Source: Eupeodes corollae (taxonomy: Eukaryota > Arthropoda > Insecta > Diptera > Syrphidae). Taken from it: a stretch of 64,000 nt of DNA. This document shows, piece after piece, positions 11,501 to 22,489 of the stretch; the first letter of the stretch is position 1, and each line of letters starts with the position of its first letter. The notes under the pieces were generated by a model that did no database searches, was not told the origin of the DNA, and saw only the letters and a list, made by a program, of their open reading frames with translations. Position numbers and translations under genes: made by a program. The stretch lies in assembly GCF_945859685.1 (NCBI RefSeq), contig NC_079147.1:305968485-306032484 (forward strand), in the 5' to 3' direction.

Positions 11501-12221
11501 ACTCGAAGATGATACTTTGAGTTTTCAATCTTGATATTCTTGCTTATTGCTCCTTTTTTCTTTTTTCGTTGTTAAAATTTTGTTTTTGAAACATTTCATA
11601 GAGTAAACTACGTGCTCAATGAGCCGAAAACACGGTGCCTCTTAAAGCCTCTCTATACACTACGTTGGCTGTGGTACTTGTAGGTGGCAACAAAACGTTT
11701 TGATTTTTAGGAGATCCTATTCGAGAAAGTGCCAAATACAATTGCCGTGGAAGGGTTTACATTTTTAAAAGCATAACAGGCAAGCCAGCAGGGTTGAGGG
11801 AATTTAAAAATTCCTGTGGGTAGTGCACTGTGTCTTCGATGTTGCACACGGTGTCAACAGATTTGTAAGATTTAAAATCACCTGGTACTTTTTCAACAAT
11901 AATTTTGTTTATCTCATTTACTGAGTCGTTTCTGGGTGAGAATATCGCTTTCGAACCACAGCTAATGGAAATTTCTTACTGGAAGATTGTTGAAGTCGGG
12001 ATAGATTGAGTCTATAAGAATTTCTAGACTGTGAATATTTTCAATAATAGCCAATTCAATACCAAACAGTATTTGGGAGCTGTTTGCAATTGGAGTAGTA
12101 AATTTTCTGTCTTCTAATTTAAGCATATTTTCTGAGAAATTACCACCGTTTTTTTTTTATATTATACGCGCACTCAAGGGGATATGAATACCCTTATCAT
12201 GATTAATCACAGTGCCAGCAA

Positions 12222-14015
12222 TTAAGAAGGGAGGATAGGATTAGAAAGGAGATACCGATGCACATTGGTTTTGAATGTCTGCATATTGTAATGAGTGGTA
12301 AACATTGAGTCTGGTAAAGCATTCCACATTCGTGTGGTGCGACTGAAGAAAGAATCTCCGTACTTTACAGTACGTCCGAAATTGGGCTCAAGGGTAAACT
12401 GATGAGCATTCCTAGAGGAACGGGTATTACTGTTGAATTGTTTGAGGAGAGGAATGCAACTGGCTATTTCATTAGAGCATTGTTTATGAAAGTAGCGATA
12501 AAATAATGACAGGCATGAAACCTTGCGACGGTGCTCGAGAGATACAAAAGTTTCAGTTAGACAACGGTCACCTATCATCTTTAGAGCTTTTTTTGGAATT
12601 CTGTCTAGGAGACTCAAATAGGTTATAGGAGCACCTGTCCAGATATGGGAATTGTACTCGAGTTTCGGACGAATATGGGCTTTATAGATTATAGCCAGAT
12701 CAGTAAGAGTACAAAACTTCTTGCACCTTCGAAGAAAACCTAAACACTTAGCACCATTTTTGGCGATGTCAAATATGTGATCACTCCACAACAAGTGGTC
12801 TGTAATGCACATACCTAAGACTGAAAGCTGTTCGGTCTCCTCCATGCAAGTACCACTCATGGATATTGGCATAGGGGAAAGGTTACGCTTTTGTGACAGT
12901 AGACAGCATTGAGTTTTCGAAGCATTAAATTCTACACGTTTTTTGATTCCCCATTGGACAATGCTGTCAAGATCAGAATTTAATGAGCTCATCATACGCT
13001 GCCGTTGGTAGTACACATCCGAAGAACAAGGATAAGAATCCAGAAACGAATATGCAAAGCTGACGGTACTGTCATCAGCGAAACAATTAAGTTGGTTAGA
13101 ACAAAAGATCATTTATAAAAATAAGGAAAAGTGTCGGAGACAAAACGGAGCCCTGGGGCACACCAGCGTTTATTTTGTGGATATCAGATTTGAACGCGTC
13201 CAAGAGTCCAAAAGGTAATTTCTAACCCAACGAAGAAGGGATTCATCAATACCAAATGCACGCATTTTCGATAAGAGAGCTTGGTGCCAAAGTCTATCAA
13301 ATGCCTTTGAAATATCAAGTGCAATAATCTTACTTTCTACAAAACGATGTAAAGATTTGTTCCACTGTTCGGTGAGATAAACCATGAGATCACCAGTGGA
13401 TCTATTGCAACGAAAGCCATACTGCCGGTCATTAAGAAGCTTCTGTTCTTCAAGATATTTCTTAAGCTGGAAATTTATCAGTGTTTCCATGACCTTGGAA
13501 AGAAGAGACGTAAGTGCAATTGGACGATAGTTAGATGGTGAGGAGGATTCGCCTTTTTTAGGGACAGGCTGGACAAATGCAGTTTTCCATCCACTCGGAA
13601 AGAGACCTGTAGCGTAGGACAGATGGAAAGGCTTACGCAGTGGTTTTGCCAGCTTTGAAGAACACCTCTTCAGAACAATAGCGGGGATACTATCCGGGCC
13701 AGCGGATTTGTGAATGTCAAGATTTTTAAGTACTCTAGTGACTGAACGAGTGCGAAAGAAAATCCGTCCCATGGAATCGTTTACGCTTTGAAGTACAGGC
13801 GGAGTCATGTCACTCATTGGCAGCATCGAATTAACAGCAAACTGTGCTGCAAGCAAATTGGATTTATCAATCGCGCTTACGTAAGGAGTGTCATTGTTAA
13901 CAAGCGTAGGAACTGACGATGACGTAGTGTTGCGCACATTTTTTACAAATGACCAGAAATTTGTACTACCATTGGGACATTGTAGGATTTTTTGCCGTAA
14001 TTTCTGATCATGCAA
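12222..14015 (-). pseudogene. Reverse transcriptase domain of LINE family A
   Basis: Two frames (14015-13170 and 13112-12222) together cover the RT. The first has IHKSAGPDSIPAIVLKRCSS, YRPIALTSLLSKVMETLI, DRQYGFRCNRSTGDLMVYL and IALDISKAFDRLWHQALL. After a frame change near 13185 come AGVPQGSVLSPTLF, NCFADDSTVSFAYSF (FADD active-site box) and KTQCCLLS. The thumb/C-terminal part contains LGMCITDHLLWSDHIFDIAK and YNSHIWTGAP. Compared with the second copy at 54540-54640, a few codons after the LLDS segment are missing, which causes the shift. No RNase H domain is seen. Confidence 0.8.
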
Positions 14016-14096
14016 AAATTTAATGCGTCGTATACGTCCTATACAGGTTTTTCTAGCTTGTTTAAACTTATTCCGGTTTTCCTCAGTTCGGTTGGC

Positions 14097-15077
14097 TTAG
14101 TAATTCCGGAAACTTACATTTTCGGTCCTAATAACCGCTTTACAGCTGGAATCAAACCATGAGTTTTCTTTGGATTTGATAGATTTTACCCTATTGGGGA
14201 TAAAATTTCTCATTCCACAAAGAATCAAGTTTGTAATCATATCTGCACTGGAGTCTACGTCACTATCGAGGAAGCATAGTGACCAGTTAAAGTTCCTGAA
14301 GAATTCATTGAGACCGCCCCAATTAGCTTTCTCATATTGCCAAACGGTTCTCGTAGGTGTTTTAACTTTAACTGGGTTTTTTTGGCATGAAAAATTTGCA
14401 GATATGACACAATGGTCTGATGAGCCTAGAGGCGATAATACACTGACAGTATATTTATTAGGATTGGCGGATTGACCTGCAACGTCAGGAATCCGAGTTG
14501 GCTCGTCAACTAACTGAGTCAGGTGGTTTAACTCAGCAAAAATCTCGACATACTTTAATTCGGATGTTGTCAAACCAGAATATTGCAGCCACGAAGAATT
14601 ATGTACATTGAAATCGCCCGTAACAACGATCTCACTGTGTGGAAAATGGGATACAATTCTCTGGATAGAGTCGGACAGCACATCAAATTCGTTAGAAGTC
14701 AAATTGCTATCCAGACTTGGGCTACGATAAATTAAACACGTGTGAATGATGCGCCTTTGGACGGTGAATTTAAACCACATATAATTAAAATTTGTGTTGG
14801 TGCACTGACCATATTGTGGTAGAAGTTGATAGGCAACATCATTCCGTACATATACGGCTAGACCATGGTGAGAAAAGAATAAAGGCACTAAACTCAAACC
14901 GAAGAGATTGAACTCAGAGTGATCGGTGGTTTCACCAACATGAGTTTCGCTTAGTGCCAAAACAGCTGGCCTGTTCAAGACAGTATGAACGTATGCAGTA
15001 TTGAAATTTTTTCTAAGCCCACGAATGTTGCTATATTCAACACAAAACTTACCAGTCATGACAATACACAAAAACAA
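14097..15077 (-). pseudogene. APE-type endonuclease domain of LINE family A
   Basis: The 326-codon frame shows the expected series of an apurinic-type endonuclease. It has SNIRGLRKN near the N-terminus (Asn), LALSETHVG (catalytic Glu), GLAVYVRNDV, VTGDFNVHNSSWL (Asp/Asn) and LGSSDHCVIS (terminal Asp-His). This enzyme nicks target DNA for target-primed reverse transcription. The stop at 14097-14099 lies in the same frame as the downstream RT frame (14015 downwards), so one base change separates the two. A first Met at 15077 follows an A-rich leader. Confidence 0.85.
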
Positions 15078-15803
15078 AAAAAAAAAAACAAAACAAGACA
15101 GTTATCTATATCATAAATGTGCTCTCATATTCGTGCGCAACTTAAGAGTTTTAATTGATAGCCAGAAATGTGATGATTTGAGGCACGCTTTAATAACGTC
15201 GGGACGTGTTACAAACTGAGTTTCTTATATCTTTTAATGTGCGGTACACTGCTTCTACATGAGCATATGGCTCATGGTGCACTCATCCCAAATAATCAGA
15301 GACGTGTCCTGTAAGAGATTTCCCAGTGGACCATTTTTACGGATTGAACATACAGACTGTTGATCTAAGGAAACATCCAACGGTAATTTAAACGTAGACT
15401 TAGCCGCTTTTCCCATTGTTTAATAGGGTTGCAGCAATTCCTCACGATGCCACTGCCAGTGTCTTTCCAAAATAAATAGTTGATCACTGTTAGCTGCAAT
15501 TTTCAATTTTAGCATAATACACTATTTTTTGATCTGTCACTAATTTGGGTACATTTGAATTGACAAATTCTGACAACTCGTTAATATTATATGTACGCCA
15601 CAGTTTTTTTAAAACCTTCGGTTGGTTTTAATAGGAATTTTTAAAGATTTTTATAGTAATCTAGTACTAAATATAGCCTATGTTACTCAGTGATAATGTA
15701 GCTTTCTAATGAAAACAGAATTATTAAAATCGGTCCAGTACTTTTAGAGTTTATTCGTTACATACAGAAATACAAATCTCTCCTCTACCAATATTAGTGT
15801 AGA

Positions 15804-17331
15804 CTAACATTATGAATAGTCTGCTTGATAAATAAATAAAAAAGTATACTGCTTTTGGCAACTCTTTTTTTCTTATAAACATTTAATTTTCAAATAATCG
15901 CAAGGAAAAGTTTAAATTTAAAAAGAACATTTTTAAAAGTGTTAGGCTAAAACAATACCCAACATGTCTCTCAACTGTAAAATTTGCGACAGCTCCTGGC
16001 TTTAAGTGCACCACCGATATTTAATGTTCTACCCAAAAGTTTTTTCCAAGTCACTTACTCAGAAAAAGTTGAAAGCATTGACTAAAATTTATGAGTATTT
16101 TCAAAATTTAACTCTTAAATAAGAAACCAAACATTTCATTTGTAAATTAATAAAGTTAAATAATATTCTTTTAATGTCTTTTTGTTGTCAGTTCATATTT
16201 CCTTTTCTGCTTGATTGCCTGACAAAACAAAATGAGTATACTTTAACCTATTGTAGCGTTAAGAGTTCCCCCATACCTTATTTTCATTTTAAATTTGCAT
16301 TCTTATTACATTTTTATAAGTTAGACCTTAGACTGGGTCTGGGTGGTTTTATTTTATATATTTAATTTATCCCTTTTTGAATTTTTGTCTTCCGAGTTCC
16401 GACCCTTTCTTTTTTTCTGCACACTTAGCCCCCTTTTTTATGGAGCCATTTTGACTTATATTTTTGCTATCCAATATATTTAGCTTTAATTGCTTCATAA
16501 AGCACACCAAACGTATACGAATAATCTCTTGACTTAAATGGCATGCCTTCATTATTGGAATGTCCCCTGCTGGCTGGTTGGTGGGCTTCCTTGCTTGCTA
16601 TAACATAGTCTGTATTCTTTGCTATGTTATATTGTATGTAGTGGTTGGTTATGCCCTGAAGGACGAAATCATTTAATAAAACCAGAACAACAATATTCAT
16701 GAGGGAAAATTGGAAAAGCATAATAACCACGCATAATTACTATGTGGAGGATTTCGTTTCGTTTTTTCGGTGCAAAGTTATGCTTATCTAGATAGTGTTT
16801 TTGTTTGTGCGTTTATTACGAAAATAATAATTGAACAAGGATATGGTCTACCATTTGTATAGAACAAAAAGGATGTGAGACTTTTATGGGTTTGTTTGTA
16901 TTTAAATTTTACCCTGGAGGTATTTTCCTTCATTCGAATACCTTAATATTCAATTTTTAATTGAAAAAGATTTAATCTCATTAGTTTTGGGCTAACAAAA
17001 AATAAAGGATATGAAATGTTAATTTGTTTTTGGTATTACACATATGTGTCACCTTTGGGTATATTGTTTTTCTTTTCGGCTACGGGAACAGTCTCGCAAT
17101 ATTTTTTTCCAAGAGAAATTAATGAAATCTGGTCGAAATGTGATGGCTTGAAGTATTGTATATTGTTGAATTCGACACAAATCTCTTACATTGTAAATTC
17201 AAGAATTCATATTTTAAATCCATTAAAGTGTTTTTTTCTTGATATTCAATACAACTTAAAATACAAGATCAAGCCTCAATTTCACTCTAAAGATTTGTTA
17301 TGGGAGAAAACCGCTGAGCTATGGTCACCTA
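15804..17331. other. Unassigned AT-rich stretch
   Basis: Frames of up to 133 codons occur (for example 17016-17414 on the plus strand), but none shows a domain and their composition is that of AT-rich noise. I see no terminal repeats. The Tc1 element begins at its right end. Confidence 0.35.
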
Positions 17332-18319
17332 CAGTGTTCGGCAAAACATTAGCAACTATAAAACTACCTATATATTTAAATCATTTAAAAATTAATAACT
17401 TAAACAAATCGTGTTAATTTTTTTCTAAAATTTAATATATTATGAATTAACTGCTGAATAGACCACAAGAGAAAACAGTTTTCAAAACGTTGTTGGTCAA
17501 AGCAAAAGCAACCTTATATTGCACTCTCTCTTTTTCTAATTAATAGAGAAAAGTTAATCCGTTATTTAAAAACTCCATTGCACATATTAAAGGAGTTGAA
17601 AACCGAGTGCTGTTGAATCTATTTATAAGATGTTACTCAGTTCACGGGTAAACTAATCAGGGCTCGAAGCTAAATTTTGTAAAATGGCCGGAAACAAATA
17701 CTCTAACGGAGTAAAAGAAACAACTCGACCTGAACGTAAGCCCAAAAACAAATCGGAGACGAACTAAGATTTTTCAAAACTGTAAAAAGGCTTTTTATTT
17801 CAACCAAAACAAGTTGGCGAGATTAAATTTTGCTTTGCTTTTCGGACGAGTACAAATTCAATTTGAAGCATTCGGATGATTTGCGTCGTGTTTGCAGACC
17901 AGCCAAAGAGGCACTAAAGAGGTAACGTAATAGTGTGGGTTTGTTTTTGGCATGTTTTGGCCTCTGAAACGGATGTTTTGGCAGGACAACGACCCAAACC
18001 AAATGTGCAATACGATTAAGACATGGTTACAAGAAAAACGGATTGACGTATTACAATGGCCAGCACATTTAAACTCATAGAAATTCTATTGGAAATCGTA
18101 GATCGACGTTTTGTAAGGACTAATTGATCAAATTAAATTGGCTTGGGAAAGTATCCCAGTATCCCAATAAGCATGATAAGCAATTTAATTGACTCCATGT
18201 CTTGAAGATGTGCTGAATTGATTAAAAACAAGCGCTTTGCCAACAAACACTACCAATATTTTGCTAAGAATAAATAATATATGTATTTTTAAAAGTTGCC
18301 TTTGTTTTGGCCAACACTG
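17332..18319 (+). mobile_element. Degenerate Tc1-like transposon with both terminal repeats
   Basis: The left end CAGTGTTCGGCAAAAC (17332) and the right end GTTTTGGCCAACACTG (to 18319) form an inverted pair. A TA lies directly outside each, as expected for Tc1/mariner target duplication. Inside, the plus strand keeps C-terminal transposase pieces: QDNDPNQ (second catalytic Asp region), WLQEKRIDVLQWPAHL, LIDQIKLAWESIPV and a final region near 18190-18250. The N-terminal half is barely recognisable. At 988 bases it is shorter than intact Tc1 elements (commonly about 1.6 kb), so the interior is deleted. It is inactive. Confidence 0.85.
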
Positions 18320-18392
18320 TAGATCAGGGTTGCATCTCAAATCCTTCATCTATACTGCCTAAAAATATAGATTTTGTTTTCCTTTTAATTAT

Positions 18393-18424
18393 TCCTCGAT
18401 AGTATAGTGGTCAGTACTCCAGCC
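18393..18424 (+). repeat. tRNA-Asp 5'-half-like sequence, first copy
   Basis: TCCTCGATAGTATAGTGGT is identical to the first 19 bases of insect tRNA-Asp as I remember it. The next 13 bases match up to the 5' strand of the anticodon stem with a few changes. Nothing resembling the anticodon loop, variable loop or T arm follows, so this is not a working tRNA gene. An unrelated AT-rich 28-base spacer separates it from a second copy. Confidence 0.65.
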
Positions 18425-18452
18425 AACATTTTACTAATTTTAAAATAATATT

Positions 18453-18482
18453 TCCTCGATAGTATAGTAGTCAGTATTCCCA
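18453..18482 (+). repeat. tRNA-Asp 5'-half-like sequence, second copy
   Basis: TCCTCGATAGTATAGTAGTC repeats the first copy exactly 60 bases downstream in the same orientation. Both copies have C where tRNA-Asp usually has T at position 20, so they probably derive from one another. It is again cut off before the anticodon. Confidence 0.65.
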
Positions 18483-18499
18483 TTACCACTTTATATTTA

Positions 18500-21005
18500 T
18501 TAAAAGATTACTTTATTTTTTTAGAAAATATTTATTTTGTATCTTAATGTATTTTCTTCATGTTTCCTTAAATCTTTTGCATTTAACTTGAGCTTTAAGG
18601 TTCTTACATAATTTGACTTTAACTTACCTTTTCTTTAACCCATGACCCTTCCAAAAAGATTAAACTATTCAAGTAATTCCTAGTTTCATTAAATAAACCG
18701 AAATCCATAAAAAAAGGATTTTCTTTTAAATTTTGTGTAATTTTATATTTTAAGAAAAGCCGCATAGGTACTAACAAACCGTATCAAAGTTTAATGATGA
18801 TTTGAGAAAAGAGATTATTAGGACTTGATTTCCTCGAGTAAATAACAAAACAAATTTGAAGCAACCTTTTTCTGTCAACTTAATCCTAGGTAGCTAAGTA
18901 TTTTTTCTTTAAGTTGATTGCATGAAGTAATCCCTAATCCCTTGAAAACATTTAACTTTTTTTATAAGTACCAACATATTTCACTCAGTACTCGTCTTTC
19001 TCGTAAGAAACTCATAAGAATGTCATGCCACAATTGATTTACGTCACATAACACCACCCCAAATCTAGCAAATTCACAAAAAGAACTAAATCTCGAGCAA
19101 AATAAATCCCCAAGCGAAGGAATCATGCAAAACTCATGCAAATGTCTTATTTTTTAACACAACAAGTCTACGTCTACATCTTGCCATCTTCTGAATCTTT
19201 GGGTGTCGGGGACCACATGTCGTTGCCTTGCCGTCTTCTCTTTGTAAATTGAAAAGTAACACCAAAACCGAACACAACACCAACAACTTCATTTTCGCCT
19301 ACAAAAGAAGTCTTATTCTATTTCACAGAACGAGGGGGGGGGGGGATAAAATACAAAGTAAAAATATATATAAAAAGAAAAACAAAGAACCCAAGGGAAG
19401 GGGGGATAACTGAGAGATGCGTTGGCGTTAGGTATTCCCTTCACAGTAGTACCGTTGTTTGGTGTGGTGTGGGTGGTTTTGGATTTAGGTTTTGGGCAAA
19501 TCCCCAAAAGGGTAATGATAACAAAGATAAACGAAAAAAGGATACTAAAATAAAAAACACAGAAGAAACTCAAAACAAAAAAGAAACCAACAAAAAATAA
19601 CCGTAAAAACTGTTATCTTGGCCATTCGAGTAAATTGGTGTGGGGAATTGAGGTGGTAAACTGAAACTCCCCAAGCATAACGAGTAATGCGAGAAGACAG
19701 GAGACAACAGACAACAAACAAAAAGAAAAGAAAACAGGTTTTTATTGGTCAACCAACTTCAATTTCAACTCCAATTCATTTTTCATCTTCTCTATCGAAA
19801 TTTCTTCAGTTTCATGTTTCATGATTGACGATTGACGAATGTAAATTTTAATTAGAGAAAGAAAAACTTCAACATCCCACTTATCACTTACCCATTGTGT
19901 TTGATGTTTGCTCTCAATTAATAAATTGCATCCAATAAACAAACTATGCAAGTAGGAACCACAATAAAATAAAAGGGAGATACGAAAAACAATAAATAAA
20001 TCACTAAAAACTTTTTCAAGAGTTGGACACTGCACTTGTTTTTGTTTACGCACAATTGTGAATGGTAAGTTAGTGGGGAACGATGATGAATTAAAAAGGG
20101 GAGTGAGTGAGACAAAGGCTTAACTTGCTACGTAGAATTTATGGGCTGGGCACACTGCACTCTTGACCAAATGTGAAGATTTATTTGTTTCTCAAAATAG
20201 GTTTCAATGCCACAGAAAAGATAACTGCATAATTGTAACTTTAAATAAGTAAAACTAGTTTAATTTAATTCCACTTGCTAAGAGGAGTGAAATGCGAAAC
20301 GAAAACACTTTAGCGCGAAATGAATTTGTCGGGCGAACGAATGCTAACAAAAACTATCGTACTTCCTCGCGGAACAGTTAAACAGAAACTGAAAAAAGAA
20401 ACAGAGAGGAAAACATACAAAAATCCAATTAGGTTGAAATACTGGGAAATGCTAAAGGATGTGGTGAATTTAGTGATGGGTGTGTGTATAATAATCTAGT
20501 ACAATTAGAGATGTGTTGCTTTTAAAATAATCGAATGAATCTAGACCCGATAACATATTAGACACCACATTTAATTTTGAATTTGGGAACTTAAATAACA
20601 TCTTCAATACGGGAATGTTATTTAAATTATTTTTTTTTGTTTTTATATTCTGGTGGATAATAATTGACATTTATTGTTTCAAGTTACATAGTTCGATTAG
20701 TCCAATTTTTCAACATTTTCCTATACAAATTAAGAAGCCTTAGAGTTGAATAAACGTGAGGCCAAGTCAACCACAATTCATGGTTAAACACGCTGTTTGA
20801 CAAGTTCCGGAATATTATTGGAAGACTCAATCATTCCTCGATTAGAAATTAATAAGAATTAATGGCAGACATTTTTGTTGAAGCCTCCTAGCACCTAAAT
20901 GGCGCTGCGTTTACGAAAATTTAGTGTGGAACCTAAAAGAGGCAGGGAAAGATATATTTAAAGAAAAAATTAGAATGATAGGAGTATATTTGTTTCGCCT
21001 AGCTA
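18500..21005. other. Unassigned non-coding stretch
   Basis: No domain-bearing frame is seen. The section around 19200-20130 is richer in mixed sequence and includes a run of about 11 G at 19334-19344. Minus-strand frames there (up to 103 codons) are hydrophobic or low in complexity without recognisable motifs. It may be regulatory or untranslated sequence of a host gene, which cannot be shown here. Confidence 0.3.
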
Positions 21006-21257
21006 CTTACAGGGTTATCCATTTTTAAAAGTTAGCATAAGTTGATGTTTCTTTTTTATTTTAAAGTTTGAACGTTGACATTTATGTATGTGTAGGGAAC
21101 TACATTATTCAAATAACCTCCAAGCGGATTGATGCAAGCATCGATTTTTTAGATAATTTTCGACCATAAAGAATTGACAGTGACAGTCGTTTCATCATTG
21201 CGTCGTTTTCGAAGAAGTTAGGTCCAATCACACCTTCGTACTAAACAATGGCTGTGC

Positions 21258-22180
21258 TGAGAGAGTGACCGACCGAAGCGAAGAATTTGTATCTTGTTGT
21301 TTAGGTTCCCTGTCTGTATTGATTGTAGGCTTCGTAACTTGAGTTCCATTGTTGAAGTTTTCCAGATGTGAGAGCATATTATACCTCTGATTGCATTTCG
21401 AACATCTTACCGAAATGCAGTTTTTGACCCCATGGCCAAACTTAAGAGAGTTAAGACATAATTTTAATTTATGTATTATAATTGGATGCTTTCTGGAGGT
21501 TATAATTGTAAGAACTTTTTACAAGTAAATATCGGATGAGTTCCGGATTGATGTCACTGATGCAGATGCTCGAAGAGTTGGATCCTTTCTTTTTTGTCCT
21601 ATTGATTCTAGTGATTGAAATTGAAACGGCAAGAATTTTTTTATTGATTGTGGTTCCTTTGGTTTTGTAAGGGATTGTCCGTAGAGAATTCTAATACCTT
21701 GATCAAGTTTCCATACAAGTAAATGAAGTAGAATGGAATCCCAAGATGAAGTATCTACACCATTGTTGCATAACGCCATCAACGACTTGTGTGGTGTCGT
21801 GAATATTTTTGATAGCTGATGCCAATGGTTGTGACTGGCTAGGTTGCCCAATTATCTTTTGCAATAGTGTTGACGTAAGAACTCTTACTGTGTTGTACCG
21901 ATCTTGAAAACTGGACCATTAATTAATTAAAAACAGTCCGTTGAGAACTAGGGCCGAGTGACTTACAACTCTCAACCATTCCTGTGTGCGAGTAATGTTG
22001 TCAGGAATGCAGGGGACCTACAGTTTATATGCCGAATCCGAACGGCTAAATTTTGCATCATTTTTTGTTCAAGATGACTTATGGAATCTTTGAAGCGAAT
22101 TTGATACTGTCGTACTAATGCAGCGATCTCTTCAAAGTAATTCTTTGAAAAATAATCATGATTAGCGTCTATATTTGTAA
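21258..22180 (-). mobile_element. BEL/Pao gag fragment inside a mariner relic
   Basis: A minus-strand frame (21851-21519) reads ALCNNGVDTSSWDSILLHLL followed by VWKLDQGIRILYGQSL, the usual central gag pattern of BEL/Pao LTR retrotransposons. Beyond it at about 21440-21350 comes HGVKNCISVRCSKCNQRYNM, a gag zinc-knuckle type region. A likely N-terminal piece (DYFSKNYFEEIAALVRQYQI) lies at about 22170-22080, beyond a SINE insertion. No protease, RT, integrase or LTR is seen. It is an isolated gag remnant, sense on the minus strand. Confidence 0.7.
21946..22055 (-). mobile_element. Headless SINE copy
   Basis: This segment shares the body of the SINE at 686-893, including the ACTGTAGGTCCCC block and the ATTCGGCATAT block on the minus strand. 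It also carries an extra insertion of about 20 bases. The tRNA-like head with A and B boxes is absent, so it is 5' truncated. It interrupts the BEL gag sequence. Confidence 0.65.
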
Positions 22181-22489
22181 CCTCTGTCAGATAACCACCG
22201 AGTGAGAAATGTGCTTCGTTTTTAAAGAAAATTTAGTCCACCACCCGTTATTCAAGCACTACGACGTTGTGAATGGTCAGTTGGCTTCAGTTGTTGTGTC
22301 AGCTGGAATTTATATGAATGTAGGTGTAGATCCAAATGCAAAATAAGCAAAGATGTGCATAAGACAGTCCTAATTTCTGAGAACTACGAGAAATCGACAC
22401 ATTCGGGTCTTCGGCAAGACTATCACTTACAACAGTGATATTTTCATTGGTACGGGCGTAATGATGATGCACAGGCCTTACAATATCTG

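Larger units (their letters stand above)
12149..15100 (-). mobile_element. LINE family A, nearly intact endonuclease plus RT, poly(A)-tailed
   Basis: The element encodes endonuclease and reverse transcriptase on the minus strand and ends in a run of A (T on the plus strand, 12149-12158). It interrupts the Helitron helicase frame between LRTNMRAHL and FSENML. Damage is light: one stop codon at 14097 between otherwise in-frame endonuclease and RT parts, and a small deletion near 13185 that shifts the frame. No ORF1 is present, so the copy is either 5' truncated or belongs to a family lacking ORF1. Related copies lie at 53627-55592 (minus) and 61112-61412 (plus). By motif style it is CR1/Jockey-like. 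That clade call is an inference. Confidence 0.85.
11590..15803 (-). mobile_element. Helitron helicase relic split by a LINE
   Basis: The minus strand carries pieces of the Helitron PIF1-type helicase in order. GIAATLLNNGKSG and STFKLPLDVS lie near 15390-15450, IIWDECTMSHML (Walker B type) near 15240-15290, and LRTNMRAHL near 15120-15150. Then, beyond the LINE at 12149-15100, come FSENMLKLEDRKF, NDSVNEINKIIVEKVPGDFK and FLNSLNPAGLPVMLL at about 11780-12140. The sequence at about 15700-15803, TCTACACTAATATTGGTAG on the minus strand, has the TC start and style of a Helitron 5' end. No Rep domain and no clear CTRR 3' end are seen. It is non-functional. Confidence 0.75.
21010..22480 (-). mobile_element. 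IS630/mariner transposase relic interrupted by BEL and SINE sequence
   Basis: On the minus strand the N-terminal part lies at about 22480-22200. It contains RTNENITVVSDSLAEDPNVS, SSQKLGLSYA and, after a frame change, QLTQQLKPTDHSQRR and KNEAHFSLGGY (the SDEAHF catalytic Asp region with Ser changed to Asn-type neighbours). The C-terminal part, VIGPNFFENDA, lies at about 21240-21190. In related transposases these two blocks are about 45 residues apart. Here the gap is filled by BEL gag sequence. Stops and frameshifts are numerous. It is a dead copy of the family that is still open at 63746. Confidence 0.7.

Noticed and set aside
16467..16730. 87-codon minus-strand frame with a hydrophobic N-terminus
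   Set aside because: It looks superficially like a signal peptide, but nothing else supports a gene, and it overlaps a second unrelated frame.
19334..19344. Run of G as a quadruplex or regulatory signal
   Set aside because: It is a single uninterrupted homopolymer without further G tracts nearby, more likely slippage or a sequencing artefact.
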